Source: Baffinella frigidus
Lineage: Eukaryota > Cryptophyceae > Cryptomonadales > Baffinellaceae
DNA length: 15,851 nt
NCBI GenBank assembly: GCA_026770585.1
Contig: MU647392.1
Coordinates: 81,151 to 97,001, forward strand
Direction: 5' to 3'
Shown: positions 1-7,224 of the stretch, one piece after another
How positions within the stretch are numbered: the stretch's first letter is position 1
How the letters are laid out: every line of letters begins with the position of its first letter
Made by a program: the position numbers and the translations under genes
Notes under the pieces: generated by a model
Told to the model about the DNA's origin: nothing
The model's input: the letters and a program-made list of their open reading frames with translations, nothing else
The model's database searches: none

Positions 1-240
1 CAGAATAAATGTCGATTGTAAACATGTGTAGTAATTTTCAGATGAAAAGCAGCGACTTTACACAGGTCCCGCCGCGGAGGCGCGCGACACGTGACCATTT
101 CCCCACAAAACTTTTGAAGTCCCTTTTATTCTGTTCGCATGGGTAGCCTCGTGTGGAAGACGATAGGCCCGACCACCACCAACCCGAAGCAGCTTATCCC
201 GGGTTTTGCTCCTGTAGGAATCTGTACATAAATCGGAGGA
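1..240. other. Unassigned sequence at window start
   Basis: No convincing gene, repeat or element was recognised. A minus-strand open frame of about 65 codons crosses 58-255, but it has no recognisable motif and its composition looks like chance. Confidence 0.4.
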
Positions 241-264
241 ATCTCTCGTCTTCACGTCCCGATC

Positions 265-320
265 TCCCGTAGGAAATTCATAGGTCCCTAGAAATTTCCT
301 AACGTAGGGTCCTAGGAATG
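265..320. repeat. Small foldback with TCCTAGG core
   Basis: TAGGAAATT at 270-278 is an exact inverted match of AATTTCCTA at 293-301, with GGTCCCTAG between. GTAGGGTCCTAGG follows at 304-316. The last motif is the same core found inside the larger MITEs at 669-830, 6718-6839 and 8982-9103, so this is probably a decayed or truncated relative. Element limits are uncertain. Confidence 0.45.
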
Positions 321-668
321 AAAAAAAATGTTGTTTTCCTTCGGGGGATCGGTTTAAGCTGCTTCGGGGGCTGGTGGCTGGGCTGAGAGCGACAACGCTT
401 GGGGGGGGACCTGAACAGGACTAACGCGACATAGGCCCCCATGGGGGGAAAGCGAACGGAACCTCTCAACGATTGCATCCCGCCGGGCATTTAGATAAAA
501 GGCTTGGGGGCTGGACTTACGGTTAGGTTTTGAGAGAAATCGACGGAAAATCCAGTATGTTGAACAACGATGAACACGGTCGCCATGAACGGGGGAGCCT
601 TGGTCGACGGGCTAAGAAGCACGAGTCAACGCCTCAGAGAGTCTGATGTCTGAGTGAAGTCTCGTAAG
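321..668. other. Unassigned sequence
   Basis: No gene, repeat or element could be supported here. The minus-strand open frame at 299-490 has no recognisable domain and is treated as chance. Confidence 0.4.
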
Positions 669-830
669 CCACACAGCGGGCTTGCAAGGGATTTCCGGCC
701 CAAATCGGGCCACCTTTCCGTTACTTTATCCTTATGAAACCCCCCTATGTCCCTACGGATTGCCTACCGTAGGGTCCTAGGTCTTATCGCTGAAGGGTTA
801 TTCAAAATTCCTTCGAAGTCCGCTGTGTGG
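669..830. mobile_element. MITE family 1 (CCACACAGCGG ends), copy 1
   Basis: The left end CCACACAGCGGGCTTGCAAG is matched inverted by the right end, which reads CTTCGAAGTCCGCTGTGTGG; the terminal inverted repeat is about 25-30 bp with a few mismatches. A second copy lies at 11058-11218 and is similar along its whole length, including the interior CCCCCCTATGTCCCT and the core CTACCGTAGGGTCCTAGG. Length is about 162 bp and there is no coding capacity, as expected for a non-autonomous DNA transposon. No clear target duplication is visible at this copy. Confidence 0.8.
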
Positions 831-843
831 AGAGAGAGAGACC

Positions 844-867
844 GTTGACAATACCAACACGACCGCC
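844..867 (-). repeat. Dispersed repeat R, minus-strand fragment
   Basis: Read on the minus strand this contains GGCGGTCGTGTTGGTATTG, matching GGCGGTCGTGTTTGTCAAC at 14816-14834 and similar segments at 6116-6139 and 7300-7325. It is preceded on that strand by a GAGCCCTCTGG motif, as in the other copies. It is a diverged member of a dispersed repeat of unknown nature. Confidence 0.5.
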
Positions 868-892
868 GTACATTCCCCTCGCGCGGAGACTA

Positions 893-1018
893 CCACGCCA
901 GAGGGCTCGAAGGAAACCGACGCCTTATCCACGCCATATCTGGCGTCGCTGACTTCAGTATTCAGGGGATTTCCCCTGAAAGATATCAAACGTGGCTGTT
1001 TCGAGCCCTCTGGCGTGG
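893..1018. mobile_element. MITE family 4, perfect 20-bp inverted ends
   Basis: ACCACGCCAGAGGGCTCGAA at 893-912 is an exact inverted match of 999-1018. The 126-bp unit has no coding capacity. It abuts the broken end of the cysteine-rich pseudogene at 1019, so it may have inserted in or beside that gene. A related terminus (TTCGAGCCCTCTCTGG) appears at 1959-1974. The interior also has a small palindrome, CAGGGGATTTCCCCTG, at 962-977. Confidence 0.75.
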
Positions 1019-1404
1019 TGTGGTTGAGCAGGGGCACCCTGTACCCCGCAAGGCAGAAGCAGTCGCTTGCCACCACCGAGGTCACTCCGTTGCCGCAGCT
1101 GGTGCACGCCGCCGGACACCGTTGCCGCAACTGGTGCACGCTGCCAAGCTCGCAGCATCCTTGTAGCTCCCTGAAGTGCACGCAGCGCAGCTGCCTCCAC
1201 CCGACGCGCCCCCGGTGTACCCAGCAGGGCAGATGCACTGGCTCATCGCGGTGCTTCCTACCGCCGAGGATGCATCGCTCCCACAGCTTGTGCGCTCCAC
1301 GGAGCCAGCAGCATCCTTGAAGCTTCCCAAAACACACGCAGTGCACTCCACGCCATCCAATTCTCTCGGACATATGGTAACATCGGCAAGTGGGGTTTGG
1401 GCTT
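1019..1404 (-). pseudogene. Truncated cysteine-rich (ephrin-receptor/GCC2-GCC3-like) repeat gene, left arm
   Basis: Read on the minus strand, starting next to the telomeric tract, the frame gives ICPRELDGVECTAC, then GSFKDAAGS, a CxxC-like spacing, and CICPAGYTGG followed by CAACTSGSYKDAASLAACTSCGNG. This is the repeating CxxC/CPAGY pattern of large extracellular cysteine-rich surface proteins in many algae and protists. Only about two repeat units remain: no start codon, signal peptide or membrane segment is seen. A 32-bp direct duplication (GGTGCACG begins at both 1101 and 1133) shifts the frame after CGNGV. The other frame continues as TSCGNGVTSVV...CFCLAGY until it runs into the MITE at 1018. 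One canonical cysteine is changed (ERTSC here, ECTSC in the right arm). The promoter-proximal end is cut at TTTAGGG repeats. This is a fragment of a longer gene and is very unlikely to be functional. Confidence 0.75.
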
Positions 1405-1437
1405 AAGGGTTTAGGGTTTAGGGTTTAGGGTTTAGGG
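1405..1437 (+). repeat. Interstitial telomeric tract, TTTAGGG orientation
   Basis: Four exact TTTAGGG heptamers follow GCTTAAGGG. The tract abuts the left pseudogene arm and faces an inverted CCCTAAA tract 80 bp away. Confidence 0.9.
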
Positions 1438-1517
1438 AAAAAAGTTGTAGAGCCAATCTGGTAGGACTTGGCCAAAGCGAAGTTTTTGCAAGTTGTTGCA
1501 ATGAAACCTACAACGAA
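1438..1517. other. 80-bp spacer between inverted telomeric tracts
   Basis: This is the non-duplicated centre of the large inverted repeat. GTTGTAG at its left is matched inverted by CTACAAC at its right. The right part, AATGAAACCTACAACGAACC, recurs as AATGAAACCTACAACCGAAT at 4695-4714 inside the large CCCTAAA array, so it looks like a subtelomeric sequence module rather than random filler. Confidence 0.6.
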
Positions 1518-1543
1518 CCCTAAACCCTAAACCCTAAACCCTT
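1518..1543 (-). repeat. Interstitial telomeric tract, CCCTAAA orientation
   Basis: About three and a half CCCTAAA units run directly into CTTAAGCCC, the mirror image of the left flank GGGCTTAAG. This is the inner end of the right arm of the inverted duplication. Confidence 0.9.
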
Positions 1544-1545
1544 AA

Positions 1546-1815
1546 GCCCAAACCCCACTTGCCGATGATACCATATGTCCGAAAGAATTGGATGGCGTGG
1601 AGTGCACTGCGTGTGGTTCGGGAAGCTTCAAGGATGCTGCTGGCTCCGTGGAGTGCACAAGCTGTGGGAGCGATGCATCCTCGGCGGTAGGAAGCACAGC
1701 AGTGAGCCAGTGCATCTGCCCTGCGGGGTACACAAGGATGCTACGGGCTTGGCGGCGTGCACCAGCTGCGGCAACGGTGCGACCTCTGCGGTGGGACGCA
1801 CGGCGTATCACCACA
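1546..1815 (+). pseudogene. Truncated cysteine-rich repeat gene, right arm
   Basis: The plus-strand frame opens at the TAA in the telomere-derived flank (1543) and reads DDTICPKELDGVECTAC, GSGSFKDAAGSVECTSC, GSDASSAVGSTAVSQCICPAGYT. It is roughly 95% identical by eye to the left arm over the first 200 bp. After CPAGYT, 52 bp present in the left arm are missing, apparently between short GTACAC/GCTAC-like matches. The frame therefore shifts, and the next unit (KDATGLAACTSCGNGATSAVG) is in another frame. There is no initiator ATG and no signal peptide. Homology to the left arm fades at about 1800. The two arms carry different disabling changes, so they have diverged since duplication. The family role would be extracellular or surface; that is inferred from the cysteine pattern only. 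Confidence 0.75.
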
Positions 1816-2082
1816 CAGGAACCCTCCCCATCGAGTTCACCAGATGGAGATCGTTGAGCACGAGTTAGTGAGGGCCAGCAGAGTTGCGAAGCGAGTGAAT
1901 CCGACGCTTAGGAAGGTCCGTTTGTACATTGAGTATCGTAGAGTCTAAAAAGCACTTTGTTCGAGCCCTCTCTGGACGCCTTAAGTTTATGGACCGACGT
2001 CATGACTTCAATAAAATTCTCTTCTCTACCAGCGAGCACAGATCAAATGACATATGTCGCTTGCACCACCTGTGGCACAGAT
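1816..2082. other. Unassigned sequence after the right pseudogene arm
   Basis: Apart from a family 4-like terminus at 1959-1974 (TTCGAGCCCTCTCTGG), no supportable feature was seen. Short open frames here lack any recognisable motif. Confidence 0.4.
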
Positions 2083-2174
2083 ACTACCCCGTGTAGGATG
2101 ACAGGAGTGACTTTACACTGTCACGTCCACTATAAAGAGATATAAAGGTTTCCGGTCATCCTACATGGGGTAGT
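2083..2174. mobile_element. Small foldback/MITE with 20-bp ends
   Basis: ACTACCCCGTGTAGGATGAC at 2083-2102 pairs with 2155-2174 with one mismatch. The unit is 92 bp and AT-rich in the middle. It could also be a plain hairpin, as no second copy was found in the window. Confidence 0.65.
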
Positions 2175-2186
2175 GTCCCCAGAAGC

Positions 2187-2208
2187 TGGCACCAGCGTCG
2201 TGGTGCCA
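2187..2208. repeat. Short hairpin
   Basis: TGGCACCA at 2187-2194 and TGGTGCCA at 2201-2208 form an exact 8-bp stem with a 6-base loop. It lies just outside the element at 2083-2174. No function is assigned. Confidence 0.5.
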
Positions 2209-2230
2209 CCACAGAGCCTTATTCTTTTTA

Positions 2231-2335
2231 TACCCCTCAAGTGGCCAGACAGTCGAATTTGACGGCCAAGAGGTCCTAGGCAGGTCCTGGGGCCCTACGG
2301 TAGGGCGTATGAGCCTACTCGCCACTTAAGGGATA
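2231..2335. mobile_element. MITE family 3 (CTCAAGTGGC / GCCACTTAAGGGATA ends), copy 1
   Basis: The left end TACCCCTCAAGTGGCCAG mirrors the right end CTCGCCACTTAAGGGATA. The interior AAGAGGTCCTAGGCAGGT and CCCTACGGTAGGGCGTATG is nearly identical to the second copy at 7120-7224, with matching length of about 105 bp. A TA flanks both ends, as in Tc1/mariner-like elements. There is no coding capacity. Confidence 0.8.
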
Positions 2336-2860
2336 GTGGCGCAATGGCGACCTTCGTGTCGCGCAGCGTAGTGACACACGTGCCACTGCCAGCCCACTGG
2401 TACCTCAGCGACACACGTAGTGTTTTTATTTGCTCGTCTCTGCTGGACGTCGACGAACTTAGAAGGGATTTGCAGTTCCGATTCTGAACGAAAAAATCCC
2501 TCGAATTTTAAAAAGTTTTCATATGAAATGCACACTACGGGGGAGGGGAAGTTGTTTTATTTAGGCAATCGGCAAGCATATCCTGCGGTCACCGGCAGGG
2601 TCAAAGTTGATTGTTTGTGGGCATTTCTGGCAACTTTTGCCGATTTCAGGGAAAATAGTAGGAAGACGCAGGGCGTAAAATGACATTTAACTCTCTACGC
2701 GGGAGGGGGTTCAGGGTTTAGAAAATCCCAACGCGTCCTCAGGCCGCGTTGGTGGAGCCATTTTTGCTATCTCAAGTCTTGGTTTCATGCCTGAAATAGT
2801 GTATCCTTGCTTATCTTAAGGCTAAGATATCAAGAGTATCAAATCTCTAAATCCTGGACC
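2336..2860. other. Unassigned sequence, no supported gene
   Basis: A plus-strand open frame at 2420-2683 (87 codons with a GTG start) has no recognisable domain. A weak inverted repeat (AGGGATTTGCAGTTC against GAACG...AATCCCT, 2464-2501) and TATCTTA/TAAGATA (2813-2829) are the only structures noted. A short GGGTTCAGGGTTTAG patch at 2707-2721 is telomere-like. Confidence 0.4.
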
Positions 2861-3255
2861 TGATCTCTTGAGGTCCTTTAGGTTTTAATTTATCCCAACA
2901 TATGCCAACGACACGCCCTTCCGTAGAAAGGAACTGCAGAAGAAGCATTTTTGCTTTCGGATCGCTTTAGTGCCCGTTTAGCTCTCCAGTGCGGAAGCTC
3001 GTGAAGAGGGGATAAAGGGTGAGTTCTCGAGTGGGGTGTGTCAAGGTATGCGACATCGCTCCCATGCTCACACACACACCAGCTTCCCAGTTCGGGGGAA
3101 GGAGAAGTGGGGAAGTAGCTCCCGCGTAACATGTTGTGAGCCTCCGGCCGTTTTTTTTTTGACAACAAAATGCTTTCTCTGCAGTCCTTTCTACGGAAGA
3201 GCGTGTCGTTGGCATATGTTGGGCGAAATTACAACCTAAAGGACCTAAAGGATCA
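2861..3255. mobile_element. Long-armed foldback element, about 80-90 bp inverted ends
   Basis: The left arm runs from about 2861-2871 to 2952 and the right arm from about 3165 to 3246-3255. Both contain AGGTCCTTTAGGT, CCCAACATATGCCAACGACA and CTTCCGTAGAAAGGA in inverted order with few mismatches. The 210-bp interior has a CACACACACA run, a T10 tract and no credible gene. Small open frames inside are shadows of the inverted arms. The next coding-like region begins directly at the right end (GATCAAGTAAG), so the element is juxtaposed to a gene fragment. Confidence 0.85.
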
Positions 3256-3260
3256 AGTAA

Positions 3261-3701
3261 GTTGTGTCTCTCAAAAACTCAACGTGCTTTCGCGCTGGGA
3301 CCCCGCTGCTGATTAACGGGAAGTGTTTGTGGGGTGCTTGTGTGGTGCTGGGCGCGCCGCCCACCTGTTCAGATTGTTCTCGTGGGCTGTATGAGTGTGC
3401 GTTGTGCTCGAGACGGTGCTTCAAGGCCGGCACCCCTGCGATCCCAGCTATAGCGAGTGTTCCTTGCTATCAGGTGTGGATCTCGCAACGTTGCAATAAG
3501 AAGGTGCTGTTCGCTAGTCCTACAAATGCCACCTTCAAGGATTTCTGTGCATCTGTGATTCCACAACTGCGCAGTTTATTACGTGCTACCCCATACCTCC
3601 TCAAGATATATTCTGATGGCGATTTGTCCTTGCTGGAAGCTGAAAGTTGCAGATCTAAAAAAGTTGGAGGAGCAGAGGAGCAGTTTCCCCTTGTCCTCTA
3701 G
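3261..3701 (+). CDS. Unrecognised cysteine-containing coding fragment
   Basis: The frame is open from a stop at 3258 to TAG at 3699-3701, about 147 codons. The product is not recognised. It begins with a Cys-rich stretch (GKCLWGACV, TCSDCSRGLYECALC, SRRCFKAGTP) and continues with KKVLFASPTNATFKDF and LRSLLRATPYLLKIYSDG, whose spacing and composition look protein-like. No ATG starts the frame; the first possible initiator is GTG, so this is more likely an exon or gene fragment. A GTAAGT donor-like string occurs at 3256-3261. From about 3650 the coding signal seems to move to another frame (see the next entry), next to an A6 run at 3657-3662. It may be a pseudogene, or a gene with a sequencing indel. 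Confidence 0.4.
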   Translation, partial: VVSLKNSTCFRAGTPLLINGKCLWGACVVLGAPPTCSDCSRGLYECALCSRRCFKAGTPAIPAIASVPCYQVWISQRCNKKVLFASPTNATFKDFCASVIPQLRSLLRATPYLLKIYSDGDLSLLEAESCRSKKVGGAEEQFPLVL

Positions 3702-3873
3702 CGGAAAATTTCAGGGAGTAGTTCTAGTTCTGGTGAAAATTGTGACAAAGCGCTTTTGCCTGAGCAGGCTGTGCTGGGAATCCACTGGAGGAGTGGATTG
3801 AGGCTCGCTGCTCTGTGGAGCCTCTCTCCAAGGTGCGTGTGCGCGCCCAATTTTCACCCCACGTCCCATACTA
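3640..3873 (+). pseudogene. Continuation of coding-like sequence in shifted frames
   Basis: In a second frame the sequence reads KVADLKKLEEQRSSFPLSSSG. In a third, after an acceptor-like TTTTGCCTGAGCAG ending at 3766, it reads NPLEEWIEARCSVEPLSKVR before a stop (TAA) at about 3871. Each stretch looks more protein-like than its alternatives, which suggests a gene carried across frame shifts or introns. The end is cut by the CCCTAAA array at 3877. The tail AATTTTCACCCCACGTCCCA is repeated as AATTTTCACCCAAGTCCCA at 4101-4119. I do not recognise the family. Confidence 0.3.
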
Positions 3874-3876
3874 AAC

Positions 3877-5155
3877 TCTACCCCCTACACCCTACACCCT
3901 AAACCCTAAACCCAAAACCCGAAAGAAACCCGAAACCCGGAACCAGAAACTCCAAATGTTTCAAGTTTTAAACCGACTTTGATCTTTGAACTGGTTTGAT
4001 TTTGATTCGAGTCAGTTTGAGTCCAACATTATACTCCTAACTCGAACACCTAGGTGAGAAATTGCTCTGTGCAATAGTTTACCCGCGCCCCTGATGGCAC
4101 AATTTTCACCCAAGTCCCATACCTGAACGTTGCATATTTTCCTACCCCGACCGACGCCGCTTGAGCAGTAAAGTTGGATTTGTTTTTGGGGAAATGTGCC
4201 TGATTGCATCCTTGCCTCGGATCCACTCTGCCTGCCGCAACCGCATTCGCACGCAGACCTGTTAAGCCCTAAACCCTACACCCTAAATGCCAATCCCTTA
4301 ACCCTAAACCCTGAACCCTAAACCTTGGCCCCTAATCCCTGAACCCCAAACTTTGCACACTAATCCACGAAGCCATCCCCACTATTCCCAAACCCAAAAA
4401 CCTAAACCGTACACCCTTCGAGAGACATACATGCTCTGTCTCGGGCTTTGCAACCATAAACCCTAAACCATGTAATCTGAACCCTGAACCCCAAACTCTA
4501 AACCCTAAACCCTAAACCCTAAACCATAAACCTCAAACCCTAAAACCTAAACCCTAAACCCAAAACCCGAAACCATGAACCCTAAACCCCAAACTCTAAA
4601 CCCGAAACCCTGAACCCTAAACCCTCAACCCAAAACCCTAGACCATACCCCCTGAACTCTAAAACCTAAACCCTAAACCCTTAACCCCTGAGAAATGAAA
4701 CCTACAACCGAATCCCTAATTCCTACACTCTGAACCCTAAATTCTGAACCCTAAACCTGAACCCTAAACCCTAAACCCTAAACCCTAAACACAAAACACA
4801 AAACACAAAACACAACACCTAAAATCCCAAAACACTAAACCCAAACCCCTAAACCCTAAACCTCAACCCCTAAACCCTAAACCCGAAACCCGAAACCCGA
4901 AACCCGAAACCCGAAACCCGAAACCTTAAGCCCTCAACCCTAAAACCAAAACCAAAACCCCTAAACCAAAACCTCAAACCCTAAACCATGAACCCTAAAC
5001 CCTAAACCCTACACCCTACACCCTACACCCTACACCCTACACTCTAAACCCTTCACCCTCAACCTCAAATTCTGTACCCTAAACCCTAAACCCTGAACTT
5101 TAAACCCTAAACCCTAAACCCAAAAGCCTGAAAACCCCAAACCCTAGACCATAAA
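3877..5155 (-). repeat. Large degenerate telomere-type array (CCCTAAA on plus strand)
   Basis: Heptamers of CCCTAAA and variants occupy 3877-3930 and 4261-5155. 3931-4260 is non-telomeric sequence, including a repeat of the 3850 flank. Variant blocks are locally homogeneous: CCCGAAA about six times at 4882-4925, CCCTACA about five times at 5007-5042, and AAACACA about four times at 4790-4818. Non-telomeric islands occur at about 4418-4455 and 4687-4720. The degeneracy and internal position show that this is an interstitial, not terminal, array. Confidence 0.9.
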
Positions 5156-5162
5156 CCAGGTT

Positions 5163-5480
5163 CTGGATCAGATCAACACGATTACGCGTCGTCATCCCTC
5201 CGCCGCACAGGCTCCCTCTGGCGACGCGCCAGAGAGGGCCTCCTACATGTACCACGTGCTCATGCTCGCGGACTTTGACGGTGACGCTGGAGGCTGCAAA
5301 GGACGCGCTGCGCGCCTCGGGCGCTTAGATTTCGAGGGCGAAGGTGTAGATGCAATAAGTGCAAAGGCGCTGCCGGGGCGGGGTCCTGTGCGACGTTCGA
5401 AAAGTCCGGGGCTCGCAAGACCGTGCCCCAGAGTGAAGCGGCAGATGGCACACATAAGAGCGCTCACGCCGCTTCAGTGC
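5163..5480 (+). pseudogene. Exon-like fragment following the telomeric array
   Basis: After an acceptor-like CATAAACCAG at the array edge, the frame reads VLDQINTITRRHPSAAQAP, then ERASYMYHVLMLADFD. At about 5278 the best coding frame shifts by one base, and the other frame gives VTLEAAKDALRASGA then a stop. Joined, the two parts would look like an ordinary alpha-helical protein, so this seems to be a gene remnant with a one-base indel; an intron or a sequence error is also possible. The original frame stays open to about 5549 but becomes Arg/Gly/Pro-rich and less protein-like. The family is not recognised. The gene's upstream part is absent, replaced by CCCTAAA repeats. Confidence 0.35.
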
Positions 5481-5559
5481 CAGGACCAACGTGTTGGAAT
5501 GAAAGGATGCGGCAAAGAATCGAGTGGGTCACGAGTTTGCAACAGGTAGTAAGAAACTC

Positions 5560-6046
5560 CAACATTCGACTGGGGGGGGGTCCGAGGTCGCTCACATGAG
5601 TGGAGGGTTGGATGAAGAGGGCATGGTTGGGAGAGAAGGAAAAGTGGCAGAATTTTTTTCCTGAATCAAACTGCACGTTGAGTTGACAATTGAAAAACGT
5701 ATTGGGGTATGTTTCGAGCATCCTACGCCCAAAGTCTAGTATATGGATTTGAAGAGGGCATGATGAGCATTCCAAAACAGTCGAGTTTAGTAACATGGGC
5801 CACGGTCTTCCAAAATTGAGGCACAAAACTGATTTTATCGACTGTCTAAAGACAAGAGTTTTCCAGTGTGTTCTCCTCCATTGACCCCATGAGTGAGTAT
5901 TGTCGATTGGAAGAGGAGGTTCGGAACTTTGCACGACAACTTTGATATCAAACCTAGCTTCAAAACTCGATGAATGAACGCCTGTAGAATTTTCCGGCGC
6001 TGCGCGCCGGTTTTAATTAATCCAGCCACAGGTATGGAATAATTGC
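5560..6046. other. Anonymous sequence
   Basis: A minus-strand frame of about 156 codons (5464-5934) is open but has no ATG start or recognisable motif, and it is probably chance. A perfect GC hairpin, CCGGCGC-TG-CGCGCCGG, sits near 5994-6010 and is followed by TTTTAATTAA. There is a run of nine or more G at about 5571-5580. Confidence 0.35.
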
Positions 6047-6190
6047 CCACCCTTTAGGGTGGTCGCGGGCTGCTAGAGCCCTCTCGTCTCGTCGCACCGT
6101 GCCTTCTGGCTCGTCGCGGTCGTGTTTGACAATTTATTAAACCTCGTTTCCCCCGAAGGCGTCAAGGTCCCGCGCTTTCCCCCCGTTTCC
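6047..6190 (+). repeat. Dispersed repeat R, long copy 1
   Basis: It starts with a small hairpin (CACCCTTTAGGGTG), then CGCGGGCTGCTAGAGCCCTC, a variable middle, GCGGTCGTGTTTGACAATTT and a pyrimidine-rich tail. The same order of parts is found at 14745-14860. A similar inverted tail at about 6479-6540 (TTATTAATACCAACATGGCC, then GAGGCTCAGCAGG) may be the other end of a larger foldback element spanning 6047-6540. Confidence 0.55.
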
Positions 6191-6555
6191 TCCTTTCCGC
6201 CCCCGTCTCCCTTCTGAAACAACGTGTAGTGAATGCGAGAAGTGGATGGCTTCCCTAGCACCTGAAGCGGACCACATCGCCACTTTCCCCCCAGCTCGGG
6301 GGGAAAGTCACCCCCGCACGAGCACAGCATGGCAGGCCGTAGGTATAAATTTGAATTGCCACAGCGGTGCGGATGGTGGCCGAGACGATGGGAAATCAAC
6401 GAGCACGAAGTCCTGAACGCGAAGCTATGTGATCACCCCCCTGGTCTTTCCGCACAGTCCCTCGCACATAGAGAGAGATTTATTAATACCAACATGGCCG
6501 CCATGTATGCACCCCCCACAGAGGCTCAGCAGGTCCTATACAGGTCATGGCAATC
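6191..6555. other. No supported gene
   Basis: Open frames on both strands (6073-6399 minus, 6329-6559 plus) have no recognisable domain. The sequence may be the interior of a foldback element bounded by dispersed repeat R at 6047 and its inverted relative near 6480-6540. Confidence 0.35.
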
Positions 6556-6625
6556 CTAAACCCTAAACCCTAAACCTTAAACCCTAAACCCTAAACACAT
6601 AACACGAAACACGAAACACAAACCC
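6556..6625 (-). repeat. Short telomeric patch, CCCTAAA orientation
   Basis: About six CCCTAAA units with one variant are followed by ACACGAAACACGAAACACAAA, a diverged continuation resembling the AAACACA block near 4800. Confidence 0.85.
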
Positions 6626-6717
6626 TCGCAACAGAGGTCCACTTAGTGCGGTCCACTTGCCCCACTCAATGGATCACTCTCTCATACCGGGTCCGTTGCC
6701 CCCGAATTAGGACGCCT

Positions 6718-6839
6718 TACAGGGGTACATCGCTCATAAGAAAGCGCCCCCCTCCCTAGGACCACAATAGGTTCCTAGGCATAGGGCTACTGTAGGGTTC
6801 TAGGGGGGAGCGGTTTCTTATGAGTGAGGTACCCCTGTA
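6718..6839. mobile_element. MITE family 2 (TACAGGGGT ends), copy 1
   Basis: The left end TACAGGGGTACATCGCTCAT mirrors the right end ATGAGTGAGGTACCCCTGTA almost perfectly over about 30 bp. The ends are TA, consistent with a Tc1/mariner-type TA target duplication. The interior carries CCCTAGGACC...GGTTCCTAGG and CTACTGTAGGG. Length is about 122 bp, non-coding. Confidence 0.85.
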
Positions 6840-6926
6840 TGGGGCTTCGAGGGGCTCCTGCTACTGCACACTGGCACCGGTTTGCACGGGGTGCCGTTTT
6901 AAACCGTTTTAAAAAGAACTTGGATC

Positions 6927-7058
6927 TACGGGGGTACCTCGCTCATATGAAAGCGCCACCCCCTAGGACCCTACAGCAGGGCTATACCCAGGGCCCTGGC
7001 ATGGGCCTATGCTGGTCCTAGGGGGGGTGCGCTTTCTTATGAGCGAGGCACCCCTGTA
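6927..7058. mobile_element. MITE family 2, copy 2
   Basis: The ends are TACGGGGGTACCTCGCTCAT and ATGAGCGAGGCACCCCTGTA, with the AAGCGCC...GGTGCGCTT arms extending inward. It is the same family as 6718-6839, with only 87 bp between them. The left end has G where the other copies have A in TACAGGGG. Confidence 0.85.
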
Positions 7059-7119
7059 AAAGGCAGCGTTTGGGTCCATTGGAAGAGGCCGACCGTAGAA
7101 CGAGGACACGCACCGAACG

Positions 7120-7224
7120 TATGCCTCAAGTGGCGAGGCGGTCGAAATTGACCGCCAAGAGGTCCTAGGCAGGTTCTAGGGCCCTACAGTAGGGCGTATG
7201 AGCCTACTCGCCACTTAAGGGATA
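7120..7224. mobile_element. MITE family 3, copy 2
   Basis: TATGCCTCAAGTGGCGAG mirrors CTCGCCACTTAAGGGATA. It carries an internal 20-bp hairpin, GGCGGTC-GAAATT-GACCGCC (7137-7156), and then the same AAGAGGTCCTAGGCAGGT core as 2231-2335. Confidence 0.85.

Noticed and set aside
2750-2780. Resemblance of GGAGCCATTTTTGCTATCTCAAG to the dinoflagellate spliced leader
   Set aside because: Several insertions and substitutions are needed and there is no downstream donor in the expected place, so it does not support a spliced-leader gene.
3877-5155. CRISPR-like array
   Set aside because: The repeats are 7-bp telomere heptamers without unique spacers, in a eukaryotic context.
5464-5934. Minus-strand 156-codon open frame
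   Set aside because: It has no ATG start, recognisable domain or splice context. It could be real, but nothing positive supports it.
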